The translations under genes were made by a program, and so were the position numbers. Of a DNA stretch of 64,000 nucleotides, positions 43,288 to 52,516 are shown piece by piece. Position 1 is the first letter of the stretch, and the number at the start of each line of letters is the position of its first letter. The stretch is from Acidimicrobiia bacterium (GTDB taxonomy: Bacteria; Acidobacteriota; Vicinamibacteria; Vicinamibacterales; SCN-69-37), in assembly GCA_016871335.1 (NCBI GenBank), contig VFZF01000012.1, positions 48,001 through 112,000 of the forward strand. The letters are read 5' to 3'. The notes below the pieces were generated by a model. It was not told the origin of the DNA. It worked only from the letters and a program-made list of their open reading frames with translations, and did not search any database.

Positions 43288-46152
43288 ATGCCCAACTTCG
43301 TCCGCCACATCAGTCCCCTTATCCGCGTAGCCGTTCCGGTTGCGGTGGCGACAGGTCTGATTGCGATGGCGCTCATCAACTTTGTCGTGGTGAGGAACTG
43401 GCAGCGGACTGCGGCGGTTGATGACGGGGTGTTCTGGGGTGCGGACCTGCGGGCGCTTGAGGTCAGCGCCGGGTCGGCGGCGGGTGAGGCCGGATTACGG
43501 CGTGGCGACTGGCTGCAGGCGATCGACGGCCGAGTCGTGGTCTCCCCCGAGGATGTGGCGACGGTGTTGGCGGAGATTGCCCCCGGGCAACTGGTGACCT
43601 ACACGGTGTCGCGCGAATCGGCAGAGTCGCTGGTCGAACTGCAACTGGCGCGTGCCCCCGGGCCCGAATACGGGCTGTACTACCTGCTGGCGGCCGTCGG
43701 CATTTTCGGGTTGCTTGTCGGGACCTCCGTTAGATTGCGTCGGCCTGCCGATCCCGCGACGCTTCACTTTTTCTGGCTGACCACAGCCTTCTTCAGCGTG
43801 TTCGCCTTCACCTACACCGGTGAGTTCACGCGGACCGACTACTTGTTCTACTGGACGGATGTGGTCGCCACAGTGTTGCTGCCACCGTTGTTTCTGCACT
43901 TTGCGCTGGTGTTTCCGGATCGGCCCAACCCATGGGTGGCAACGCCGTCCGGCCGCGCGATTCTGCCGCTGGTGTACGCGCCGGCGCTGGCGCTGGGCCT
44001 GGGACGACTGACCGCCATGACCTGGATGCCGGTTGAAGCGATGGCACGCCGGCTGCAGCAGGTCGAGACGCTCGAGTTTGTGTATCTGGCGGCGTGCCTG
44101 CTCGGCGGATTGGCCCTGATGATTCGCGCGCTCGGCCGTCTTCGGTCGGTGACCGCCCGTCGCCAGCTGCGGTGGATCGTCTGGGGGTCAGGCCTGGGTG
44201 CCGTGCCGTTTGTCTCGGTCTACGTCATTCCCTTCCTCATGGGCAGGACCGTGCCCGGTGGTCAGTACACGGCAGTGCTGCTCGGCTTCATCCCGCTCGC
44301 GTTTGCGTCGGCCATCGTGCGATATCGGCTGATGGATATCGAGGTCATCTTCAAGCGTGCGCTGGTGGTCTCAGCCGTCGGCCTCGTGCTGGTGTTGATC
44401 TACCAGGGCACGCTGGAACTGGTGGGCCTGCTCTCGGGACACCAGGAACAAAACGAGTTTTGGGCGCTGTTTGCGACGCTGGTGGTCGTGCTCGTCGCGC
44501 CCACCCTGTGGAATGCGATTCAGGGCGGCCTCGATCGGCTCTACTACCGTGATCGGTATGACTACCGCCGCGCGCTTGTGACGTTTGCGCGCGAACTCAA
44601 CAGCGATCTCGACCTCGAACGCCTGAGCACCCGCCTGGTGGAACGGGTGCGCGACACGTTGGCGGTGGATCGCATCGCGCTGTTGCTCGCCGCTCCCGAC
44701 GACGAGTCCGACTCTTTCACCGCGGTCGCCAGCGGGGGTGTTGACGATCCGTCCGTGCTCCGCATCTCGCGCGAGTCGGGCCTGGGTACCAGGCTGCTCG
44801 CCGGTCAGACCATCAGCATTGACGATCCGGTACCGCTGCGCCGGCTTGTGGGTGACGAGGGCGCGATCTGGCGCGAGGCCGGCTGGCACGCGTTTGTCCC
44901 GTGTGTGAGCAAGGAAGTCACCATCGGCGTCCTCGCGGTGGGAGGCCGGGCACGGTACGAGCCGCTCAGCAGCGAAGATATGGCGCTGCTCGGCGCCGTG
45001 GCTGGGCAGGCAGCGACGGCGCTCGAAAACGCGCGGCTCTACGGCCAACTGCGGCTCAAAGCCGAGGAAATTGAACGCCTCCGCCAGTTCGGCGACAGCG
45101 TCGTCGAATCCCTGAGCGACGGATTGTTCGTCATTGACCTCGATGATCGGGTGCTGCGGTGGAATCGCCGGCTTGAGCAGTTGTTTTACTTCGAGCGGTC
45201 GAGGGCCATTGGCCGCCGGCTGTCGGCGTTGTTCCCCGAGTCGTTTGTCGAGACGTTGATGACCGCGCGGCGCGATCAGCCGTCCGGTGCGTCGCTGCTG
45301 CGCGTGCCGCTCGCGTCGGGACCCGGGGAACTCGCGCGTCCCCTGCTGGTGAATGCCGGGATCGCCCCTTTTCAGACGGCGGATGGCGTCAAAGCGGGTT
45401 GGATCGTCGTGATTGAGGATGTGACCGACCGGGCCAACCTCGAGGAGCAGCTGCAGCTCTCGGAGAAGATGGCCGCTGTTGGTCTGCTGGCCGCCGGTGT
45501 CGCGCACGAAGTGAACACGCCGCTGACGGGGATCTCGAGCTTCACCCAGATGTTGCTGGAGCAGGCCGATCCCGACGACCCGAAGACGCAGCTGCTCGAG
45601 AAGATCGAACGGCAGACGTTCCGCGCGGCCAAGATTGTGAACAGTCTGCTGAACCTGGCGCGCCCATCGGGCGGCGAGTCCATGCCGGTGAACGTCAATC
45701 TGGTGATCAACGACGTGTTGTCGTTGCTCGAACACCAGTTCAGAGGGAGCCGGATTCAGGTCAGGCGCGATCTCGCGGCCGACCGCTTAATCATGGGGTT
45801 TGAATACAAGTTGCAGCAGGTGTTCCTGAACCTGTTCCTCAACGCGCGGGATGCGATGCCGAAAGGTGGATGGTTGTCGGTCTCAACAAGGGCAACCGGT
45901 GACACAATCACCGTCGAAGTCGGCGATACCGGTTCGGGCATTCCGACCGAGCACATTGCCCGTATCTACGATCCGTTCTTCACGACGAAGGCTGACGGCG
46001 CGGGCACGGGCCTTGGGTTGTCGGTGACGTACGGGATCGTGCAGGAACATGGCGGTACGCTCATGTGTGAGAGCGCCGTCGGACAAGGCACCCGATTCAT
46101 CCTGGCCCTGCCGGTGACGAAGACCGGTGGTGGGGAAGCGAAGGCCAACTGA
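43288..46152 (+). CDS. Sensor histidine kinase with PDZ, multi-helix, GAF and PAS regions
   Basis: 954 residues. Helix 1 at about 13-35, then a PDZ-like domain (about 55-125; AGSAAGEAGLRRGDWLQAID). Residues 130-410 hold about eight more helices (for example YLLAAVGIFGLLVGT). A GAF-like domain lies at about 430-590 (VERVRDTLAVDRIALLLAAP), PAS at about 610-720 (SVVESLSDGLFVIDLDD), HisKA at about 725-795 with phospho-His H740 in AAGVAHEVNTPLTG, and the ATPase at about 840-950 (FLNLFLNARDAMPKGG, GDTGSGIP, GTGLGLS). It senses membrane or periplasmic signals unknown here and phosphorylates the next gene's product; the two overlap by 1 bp. Confidence 0.9.
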   Translation: MPNFVRHISPLIRVAVPVAVATGLIAMALINFVVVRNWQRTAAVDDGVFWGADLRALEVSAGSAAGEAGLRRGDWLQAIDGRVVVSPEDVATVLAEIAPGQLVTYTVSRESAESLVELQLARAPGPEYGLYYLLAAVGIFGLLVGTSVRLRRPADPATLHFFWLTTAFFSVFAFTYTGEFTRTDYLFYWTDVVATVLLPPLFLHFALVFPDRPNPWVATPSGRAILPLVYAPALALGLGRLTAMTWMPVEAMARRLQQVETLEFVYLAACLLGGLALMIRALGRLRSVTARRQLRWIVWGSGLGAVPFVSVYVIPFLMGRTVPGGQYTAVLLGFIPLAFASAIVRYRLMDIEVIFKRALVVSAVGLVLVLIYQGTLELVGLLSGHQEQNEFWALFATLVVVLVAPTLWNAIQGGLDRLYYRDRYDYRRALVTFARELNSDLDLERLSTRLVERVRDTLAVDRIALLLAAPDDESDSFTAVASGGVDDPSVLRISRESGLGTRLLAGQTISIDDPVPLRRLVGDEGAIWREAGWHAFVPCVSKEVTIGVLAVGGRARYEPLSSEDMALLGAVAGQAATALENARLYGQLRLKAEEIERLRQFGDSVVESLSDGLFVIDLDDRVLRWNRRLEQLFYFERSRAIGRRLSALFPESFVETLMTARRDQPSGASLLRVPLASGPGELARPLLVNAGIAPFQTADGVKAGWIVVIEDVTDRANLEEQLQLSEKMAAVGLLAAGVAHEVNTPLTGISSFTQMLLEQADPDDPKTQLLEKIERQTFRAAKIVNSLLNLARPSGGESMPVNVNLVINDVLSLLEHQFRGSRIQVRRDLAADRLIMGFEYKLQQVFLNLFLNARDAMPKGGWLSVSTRATGDTITVEVGDTGSGIPTEHIARIYDPFFTTKADGAGTGLGLSVTYGIVQEHGGTLMCESAVGQGTRFILALPVTKTGGGEAKAN

Positions 46153-47573
46153 TGTCGGGAACACCCGCACATATTCTGATCATCGACGACGAGGAAATCA
46201 TCCGGGAGGCGCTTGACGCCCTCCTGACCCGTGACGGCTGTGTCGTCAGGACGGCGGCCACGGCGACCGAGGGCCTCACGATGCTCGCTGACGAGGACTT
46301 CGACACGGTGCTCCTCGATCTGATGCTGCCGGACCGGAACGGGCTCGACGTGCTCGAGGAAATTCGGCGGATGGACGAGGATCTCCCGGTGGTCATGATC
46401 ACCGCGTTCGGCACGATCGACACGGCCGTGCGCGCCACCAAACAGGGGGCGTTCCACTACTTCACGAAACCGTTCAAGAACGACGAAGTGCTTGTGGTGC
46501 TCCGGAACGCCATTGAGCGTCGGCGGTTGCAGCGCGAAAATCTCGAGTTGCGGAACCGGCTGAAGTCCGGTAGCCACCGCTTCGATCAAATCATCGGCGG
46601 CAGCGCCCGCATGCGGGCCGTGTATGACCTGATTGGTCGCGCGGCCCCGAGCCGGACGACCGTTCTGATCCAGGGGGAGAGCGGCACCGGCAAGGAGCTC
46701 GTCGCACAGGCGGTGCATCGCCGTTCGGCCAGGGCGGACAAGGCGTTTGTCACCGTCAACTCCGGGAATCTGCCACCCGATCTGCTCGAGTCGAACCTGT
46801 TCGGCCACGTCAAAGGCGCCTTCACGGGGGCCGTGGCGATGAAGAAGGGGCTGTTCGAGGTCGCGGATCGCGGCACTATTTTCTTTGACGAGATCGGGAA
46901 CGTCCCCGTCGAGACCCAGGCCAAGCTGCTGCGTGTGATTCAGGAGCGTGAGTTCATGCGCCTGGGGGGCGTGGACATCATCAGGGTCGATGTGCGAATC
47001 ATCGCAGCCACCAACGTGGACCTGCGCAAGAGCGTGGCGGACGGAAAATTCCGCGAGGACCTGTTTTATCGACTGAACGTCATCCCCGTGCAGCTGCCGG
47101 CCCTGCGCGATCGGAAGGACGACATTCCGCTCCTCGTGCAGCACTTTCTGGAAAAGTACGGCGAGGAGAGCCGGAAGTCTGGCTGGTTCGTCACGCCGGA
47201 GGCGATGGATCTGCTGATGGCGTACGACTGGCCCGGCAACGTGCGTGAACTCGAGAACGTCATCGAACGGGCGGTGGTGCTCGCGCCGAGTCGCGAGATT
47301 GGACTGGAGTTGATTCCTGAGCAGGTCCGGTTCAATCGGGAATTCCACGAAACGGATTTTGTCGTGCCCCCCGAGGGCATCCCCCTGCGGGAAGTGCTCT
47401 CAAACGCCGAGCGCAAGTGGATCGAATCCGCGCTCGGTGCCGCGGGCGGCGTGCAGAAGAAGGCCGCCGAACTCCTCTTCATCAAGCCGACCACGCTTAA
47501 TGAAATGATCAAGCGGTACGACATCCGGCCCCGCCGCCGGAGGGGCGAGACCGAGGACGACTCCGGCGCGTAG
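46152..47573 (+). CDS. NtrC-family sigma-54 response regulator
   Basis: 473 residues. Receiver (1-120): IDDEEIIREAL, phospho-acceptor D56 in VLLDLMLPD, ITAFGT, and KPF. AAA+ domain (about 145-380): Walker A GESGTGKE, sigma-54 contact loop GAFTGA, Walker B FFDEIG, and the R-finger region FYRLNVIPVQLP. A C-terminal Fis-type helix-turn-helix (about 430-465; KKAAELLFIKPTTLNEMIKR) binds DNA. The end is basic (RPRRRRGETED). It drives transcription from sigma-54 promoters; one lies right upstream of its own operon. Confidence 0.95.
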   Translation: MSGTPAHILIIDDEEIIREALDALLTRDGCVVRTAATATEGLTMLADEDFDTVLLDLMLPDRNGLDVLEEIRRMDEDLPVVMITAFGTIDTAVRATKQGAFHYFTKPFKNDEVLVVLRNAIERRRLQRENLELRNRLKSGSHRFDQIIGGSARMRAVYDLIGRAAPSRTTVLIQGESGTGKELVAQAVHRRSARADKAFVTVNSGNLPPDLLESNLFGHVKGAFTGAVAMKKGLFEVADRGTIFFDEIGNVPVETQAKLLRVIQEREFMRLGGVDIIRVDVRIIAATNVDLRKSVADGKFREDLFYRLNVIPVQLPALRDRKDDIPLLVQHFLEKYGEESRKSGWFVTPEAMDLLMAYDWPGNVRELENVIERAVVLAPSREIGLELIPEQVRFNREFHETDFVVPPEGIPLREVLSNAERKWIESALGAAGGVQKKAAELLFIKPTTLNEMIKRYDIRPRRRRGETEDDSGA

Positions 47574-47577
47574 GCGG

Positions 47578-48942
47578 TCAGCGTCGCGGACGCCGGTCGC
47601 GATGCTGACTGTGCGGCCGCCGGTCGCGCTGGGCAGGACGCTGCGGTGGCCGGCGATGTCGCTCCCGCTCTGGCTCGTGGCTGCGCACCGGCGACGGTGA
47701 CTTGAGCCGCATCATCATCCGCTCGTATTTGTGCATGATGATGTCCCACCGGTAGTTGGCATTGACGTACGCCTGGCCGTTGCGGCCCATCGCCGCGCGC
47801 ATGCCGGCATCGCGGGTCAGCAGCTTCAACGCCTCGATGAACTCCCAGCGGTCTTCGTAGTACAGACCTGCGTTGCTGCGCCGGCAGTGATCGACCAGCA
47901 CTTCAGAGCGACCGTTCGCCAACACCGGCGTGCCGACGGCAAACGCCTCCAACGCAAGAAGCGAGAGGCTTTCGTGGGGGGACGGCACCACGACGACCGT
48001 GGCGGCCTCGAGGGCGTGCAGGCGTTCCTCATCGGGCAGGATGCCCGCGAATCGCACGTGCGGGTCGTCAGGCAGCGGCATGAGCTTGACGCCCATCAGC
48101 AGGAGTGAGGCATCCCCGCCCTCGTGCAGGAAGGCCTGGAAGTACTCAAGGAGTTCTTCGCAGCCCTTGCCGGGATCGATGCGGCCGCCGTACAGTGCAA
48201 ACGCGCCATGCACACGGTGTCGGCGTTTGAAAGCATTGGCGGGGCCGTCCAGATGGGCGGGCAGCGGTTCATTGGCTGTGGGCAGCACCGGGGCCAGCGT
48301 CGGCAGGTCATCGCCGCCCGCGTACCGCGATTCCGGCACATCCACGCCGCACCCGACGACGTCCTCGACCAGGGCACGCAGGTGGAACCGTTCGCTGACA
48401 AACCGCCGTTCGGCCTCGGTGTTCCAGACGATGCCGGCGGCGCTGGAGAAGACATCCTCGTAGATGCCCAGCCGGATGGCTGCTTCATCGTGAGCGGTCG
48501 GCACGAGCAGACTCTTCGAAGGGGCGACCTTCAGGCCCATCACAGTGGGGGCGTAGAGATACGTGAAGAAGATCAGGATGTCGTACGTCTGGTGGTGCCG
48601 TTCGAGGTATTCGGTCAACGCCGGTGACCAGGGGCCCTGCTGCTTGAGCCACTCCAGCTCATCCTGCCGTGTGTGGGCGTTGTGGAAGATCCAGTCGGAG
48701 TAGGCGTTGAATGACGCGAGATCGCGCGTGCGGCTGTTCGCGAATCGCCGGACCGTCACTCCGCGGATGCGGTCAGTGCCTTCCGGGTACGCGTTCTCCC
48801 AGGTGATGTAGTCCTTCGCGCAGGTGGTGAGGACCTCGACGGTGTGGCGCTCGGCCAGCCGCTCGGCGATCAGGCGGCAGTGATATTCGGATCCGCCGAG
48901 GATCTCCGTCCCGTAACGCTGCACGACAAACGCAATTTTCAC
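47578..48942 (-). CDS. Glycosyltransferase, GT4-like, with basic C-terminal tail (type A, copy 2)
   Basis: 454 residues. GT-B fold: MKIAFVVQRYGTEILGGSEY (nucleotide-fold start) and LTTCAKDYITWENAYPEGTD, matching the copy at 51233-52516. The donor-site E-x7-E motif is in SPHESLSLLALEAFAVGTPV. The last about 40 residues are an Arg/Pro/His-rich tail (HRRPPQRPAQRDRRPHSQHR), unique among the four transferases here. It overlaps the previous gene by ATGA and stops 4 bp from the NtrC gene. Likely the last step of a surface-glycan assembly line; sugar and acceptor unknown. Confidence 0.82.
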   Translation of the reverse strand: MKIAFVVQRYGTEILGGSEYHCRLIAERLAERHTVEVLTTCAKDYITWENAYPEGTDRIRGVTVRRFANSRTRDLASFNAYSDWIFHNAHTRQDELEWLKQQGPWSPALTEYLERHHQTYDILIFFTYLYAPTVMGLKVAPSKSLLVPTAHDEAAIRLGIYEDVFSSAAGIVWNTEAERRFVSERFHLRALVEDVVGCGVDVPESRYAGGDDLPTLAPVLPTANEPLPAHLDGPANAFKRRHRVHGAFALYGGRIDPGKGCEELLEYFQAFLHEGGDASLLLMGVKLMPLPDDPHVRFAGILPDEERLHALEAATVVVVPSPHESLSLLALEAFAVGTPVLANGRSEVLVDHCRRSNAGLYYEDRWEFIEALKLLTRDAGMRAAMGRNGQAYVNANYRWDIIMHKYERMMMRLKSPSPVRSHEPERERHRRPPQRPAQRDRRPHSQHRDRRPRR

Positions 48943-50003
48943 GTGAACTCCGCCAACAGGGATTGCAGGCGCGGTTCGAAGCGTTCGCGCCCGAAATCCG
49001 CGACCCGTCGCCGCTGCCCTGCAAGAATCTGCTCGCGCAGCGGCTCGTCATAAATCAGGGCGCCGAGCCATTCGGCGGCCCACTCAAGATCTTTCGGTGT
49101 AAAACAGACCCCCGCGCCTCCGAGGGTATCGGGCACCGCCGCGGCACCGTACGCCAGGACGGGGACGTCCATCGCCATCGCCTCCACCAGTGGAACACAG
49201 AATCCCTCGTGTTCACTCAGTGAGACATACGCATGGGCGTGCCGGTAATATGTCGCCAGTTCCTCATCGGGCACCGGCCCCGTAAACCAGAACCGCTCGG
49301 GCAACATCTTGTATTCGGCGATCAGCGCCCTGATCGTGGCCGTGTACCGTGGCACCGCCTGATCGTTGCCGACAAAGATGAACCGATAGCGAAGGTCGAT
49401 GTAGCGCTTGTAGTGCTCGGCCAGCCGGATGTGATCTTCGATCCGCTTGTTCGGCGCGATTCGGCCGACAAACAGGATGTTAGCGAAGCCGTCCCCGAGG
49501 GTCGATTCAAGCGCGGGCACCGACCGCTGCGAGCGCAGTCGATCAGCGTCCACGACGATCGGCAGCACGCCTGTCCAGGGGAAGTGCAGGGCTGCAAGTT
49601 CGGCGCGGTTGTATTCCGAGACGCCAAGGGCAAGGTCGGTGTGCGCAGCCAGCGACGCCAGTTCCTGCCGGCCCGTGGACACGAAGCGACAGATGCCTGC
49701 GTCGTAGGGCGCAAAAAAATGGGCTGGCGTGACGTTGTGGTAGTGCAGAATGCGCGCGCCCGGAAGCGTGGCAAACGCGCGAGTCATGGGCGACGGTACC
49801 GCGAAGTGAAATATCGTCACGTCCCCGTCACGCGCGGCGGCGTCCGTGAACGGCAACACGTCACCGGCGAGCGCATCTTCCACCGTCAACGCAAAGATCT
49901 CGGAGTCGTGTCCCCAGTCGCGGAGCATGTCGCGCATCAGAAGCGCATTGCCGCCGACGGCGTCGTGGCGATGCGCGGCCGGGAGCCATTGATTGATGAT
50001 CAC
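48939..50003 (-). CDS. Glycosyltransferase, GT4-like (type B, copy 2)
   Basis: 354 residues. A short N-terminal domain (IINQWLPAAHRHDAVGGNAL, then HYHNVTPAHFF) and a C-terminal GT-B half with NILFVGRIAPNKRIEDHIRL and the E-x7-E motif in SEHEGFCVPLVEAMAMDVPV. It closely resembles the next gene in the operon (50000-51229), which shares YHNITPPEYF and SEHEGFCVPLVEAF. ATG 50003 overlaps the upstream stop. Acceptor and sugar unknown. Confidence 0.82.
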   Translation of the reverse strand: MIINQWLPAAHRHDAVGGNALLMRDMLRDWGHDSEIFALTVEDALAGDVLPFTDAAARDGDVTIFHFAVPSPMTRAFATLPGARILHYHNVTPAHFFAPYDAGICRFVSTGRQELASLAAHTDLALGVSEYNRAELAALHFPWTGVLPIVVDADRLRSQRSVPALESTLGDGFANILFVGRIAPNKRIEDHIRLAEHYKRYIDLRYRFIFVGNDQAVPRYTATIRALIAEYKMLPERFWFTGPVPDEELATYYRHAHAYVSLSEHEGFCVPLVEAMAMDVPVLAYGAAAVPDTLGGAGVCFTPKDLEWAAEWLGALIYDEPLREQILAGQRRRVADFGRERFEPRLQSLLAEFT

Positions 50004-51229
50004 CGGCCGTGTCCCAGATCAGCCACCGGCCCGGCGTCTTCCTCCGGCGGCAACGCGCGGAAGGCCTCCGGGCGGACTTCGCGCAACTGTTCCAGCTCCT
50101 CAGCCAGAGCGAACTGCCGCCAGAAGTCGAAGGCCACCGGGGGACGTTCCCTCGGCGGACTGTCGAGCACCTGCCGCACAAATCGCAGCAGCGTGCCGTC
50201 GAAGTCGCGCGCCTTCAGTCGATCAAGCGCGGCATCCTGCGCCTCAAGCACCTGATCCACAAGGGCGCCATCGGTCACCAGGCCATGCATCAATGCGGCC
50301 ACCCGCCGCGGATCCTTCTCGTGAAACAGGACACCGCCGCCATCCATCGTGGCGGGAATCGCCGTCGAGGCATAGGCGAGCACCGGCACCCGCTTGTGGA
50401 ACGCCTCCACCAGCGGCACGCAGAATCCCTCGTGTTCGCTCGCGCAGAGGAACAGGTCCGCGACATCGTACAACGCCGTGAGCGCTTCGTTCGTGATTTG
50501 ACCAGGGATGTGCACATCCTTCGTGCCGAGTGTGGCGATGAGCGCCTGCAGTTGAGTGTAGTACTGCTCAAATCCGCCGTACGCCCCGGCGAGAATCAAC
50601 CGCGCGCGCGGGTTGTACCAGGTCTTGTACGCGTGGAAGAACCGGATGAGATCGTCGGGCCGTTTGTTTGGCACGAGCCGGCCCACAAACAGAATATTCG
50701 TCCACTCATCGTCATACGCGTCGAGGACACGGCTGTCGGGGATCGCATCCAGGTGCGAAAAATCGGGGACGACGTGGAGGACGTCGGTGGGGGAGAAGCC
50801 GAGGGCGTCCAGCTCCTGCCGGTTGAATTCCGAGTCGCCAAGCGCGAGATCGCACCGCGTCCGGTAGGCGGTGAGTTCGCGACGCCCGTGGTAACACTGC
50901 CGGACGAGTTGTGGATGGACGCCCAGAAAATACTCCGGTGGCGTGATGTTGTGGTAGATCAACGCCATGCGACAGGGCAGGGCAAACGCCGTCCTCGACG
51001 CGCGCGAACCCAGCGAGAAGTGGTGGATGAGCAGGTCCTCAGGTCCCACGCGATCGACGAAGTCGCGATAGTCGATCGTCAGGTCCTCGAGACGCGGGTC
51101 GGCCGTTTCCACGATGATGTTGGACTCGTAGCCGGCGCCTCGAAGCGCCCGCTGGATGCCGAGCACTTCGTTGCCGATGGCATCACCGTAGCCAAGGGTC
51201 GCGAGGATTTGATGGACCCGCGGAGCCAT
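50000..51229 (-). CDS. Glycosyltransferase, GT4-like (type B, copy 1)
   Basis: 409 residues. Start MAPRVHQILATLGYGDAIGN then IYHNITPPEYFLGVHP; donor half NILFVGRLVPNKRPDDLIRF and E-x7-E in SEHEGFCVPLVEAFHKRVPV. It is about 55 residues longer than its paralogue, mostly at the C-terminus. It begins 3 bp after the previous stop and overlaps the next start (ATGA), so its translation is coupled to both. Confidence 0.82.
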   Translation of the reverse strand: MAPRVHQILATLGYGDAIGNEVLGIQRALRGAGYESNIIVETADPRLEDLTIDYRDFVDRVGPEDLLIHHFSLGSRASRTAFALPCRMALIYHNITPPEYFLGVHPQLVRQCYHGRRELTAYRTRCDLALGDSEFNRQELDALGFSPTDVLHVVPDFSHLDAIPDSRVLDAYDDEWTNILFVGRLVPNKRPDDLIRFFHAYKTWYNPRARLILAGAYGGFEQYYTQLQALIATLGTKDVHIPGQITNEALTALYDVADLFLCASEHEGFCVPLVEAFHKRVPVLAYASTAIPATMDGGGVLFHEKDPRRVAALMHGLVTDGALVDQVLEAQDAALDRLKARDFDGTLLRFVRQVLDSPPRERPPVAFDFWRQFALAEELEQLREVRPEAFRALPPEEDAGPVADLGHGR

Positions 51230-51232
51230 GGC

Positions 51233-52516
51233 TTACCGGAGCACCGGCCCCGCCGGGACGCCATCAAGGACCTCGCGCGCGGGCGGCAGGTTCCGCTGTC
51301 GTCGTGCCCACCAACCCGGCCACGGTTCGGTGGCTTGCACCGAGGTGTCCCGGCGCAGACGGTCGAACATGTCGAGATACTTTCGTTCAATCACCGGCCA
51401 CGTGTAGTGGCGGCGGAAAAAGTCACGTCCCTGCCGCCCGAGCACGGCACCGATGGGGCCCTGGGCCTCGAGCGCGAAGAGCGATTCGGCGAATTCCTCG
51501 TATGAGTCGTAGTACAGGCCACCGTTGCTGCGAATCACCTGACCGCGCAGCACGTCACAACGGCCGTTGGCCAGCACGGGTTTGCCGAGTGCCCACGCTT
51601 CCAGCGCGACCATCGACAAGCTTTCGTACGGCGACGACATGATCAGTACGTCGGCGGCCGCGAGCGCATCGAACTTGTCCTCATCGGACAGGAATCCGAG
51701 GTGGCGGATGCGCGGATGGGACGGCACCTCCAGGACCGCGTTGCCCACCAGCACGAGATCGAGCCCGCGCGGGAATTCGGCCACGTAGCGATCGAAGTGT
51801 TCAAACAGGGTCTTGCAACCCTTGTTCTCGTCGATGCGGCCGATGTAAATCGCAAATGGGCGCTTGAGAGTGAACTTCTTCCGCACGCGCCACGGCTGCG
51901 TCCGCTCTGGAATGTCTGACCCGACGCCGACCACAACGCCTGGCACCGCCTGGTTGCCGGAGACCCCCTGAATCAGTGCGCGCTCCTCGAGGGAGTTGTA
52001 CATGATTCCGCGTACGCCGCGGAACAACGGGCCGAAGATCGAGAGCCCGACCGCCGGATCACGCTCGGCCGTCGGCACAAGTATCGCCTTCTGCGGGGCC
52101 AGGCGGGCGCCGTGCCACGCGTGGTAGTACCGCGCACTGAAGAACAGAAAGAAGTCGAATTCTCCGGTGACCTTGCTGAGGTGCGTCAGTAGCGCGGGAC
52201 TGCGCGGACCTTCGCTGTCGAGCCATGCGAGTTCATCGTTCAGGGAGTGCGTGCGCTCGAACACCAGCGCCGATCGGCGGCCGAAGTCCGCCGTGTTGCG
52301 GGGACGCGACACCGGGAATCGGCGCACGGTCACGCCATTGATGGTGCTGTCCCCCGACGGCCACTCGTTCTTCCAGGTGATGTAGTCCTTGGCGCAGGTG
52401 GTCAACACCTCCACCGTAGCGTGTGTGGACAGGCGCTCGGCAATGTACCGCGCGTGCAGTTCGGCGCCGCCATTGATGTCGGCGCCGTACCGCTGGACAA
52501 CGACTGCAATCTTCAC
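51233..52516 (-). CDS. Glycosyltransferase, GT4-like (type A, copy 1)
   Basis: 427 residues. MKIAVVVQRYGADINGGAEL, LTTCAKDYITWKNEWPSGDS and INGVTVRRFPVSRPRNTADF match the type A paralogue; the donor half has YIGRIDENKGCKTLFEHFDR and E-x7-E in SPYESLSMVALEAWALGKPV. No signal peptide or helix. ATG 52516 overlaps the stop of the arginine-rich gene. It differs from the last gene of the operon by lacking the basic tail. Confidence 0.82.
   Translation of the reverse strand: MKIAVVVQRYGADINGGAELHARYIAERLSTHATVEVLTTCAKDYITWKNEWPSGDSTINGVTVRRFPVSRPRNTADFGRRSALVFERTHSLNDELAWLDSEGPRSPALLTHLSKVTGEFDFFLFFSARYYHAWHGARLAPQKAILVPTAERDPAVGLSIFGPLFRGVRGIMYNSLEERALIQGVSGNQAVPGVVVGVGSDIPERTQPWRVRKKFTLKRPFAIYIGRIDENKGCKTLFEHFDRYVAEFPRGLDLVLVGNAVLEVPSHPRIRHLGFLSDEDKFDALAAADVLIMSSPYESLSMVALEAWALGKPVLANGRCDVLRGQVIRSNGGLYYDSYEEFAESLFALEAQGPIGAVLGRQGRDFFRRHYTWPVIERKYLDMFDRLRRDTSVQATEPWPGWWARRQRNLPPAREVLDGVPAGPVLR

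Noticed and set aside
45966..47348. 460-codon minus-strand frame opposite the NtrC regulator
   Set aside because: Shadow of the sigma-54 AAA+ gene; no motifs.
47578..52516. A polyketide or antibiotic cluster reading of this minus-strand operon
   Set aside because: All four enzymes are GT4-like glycosyltransferases; no synthase, adenylation or carrier domain is present.
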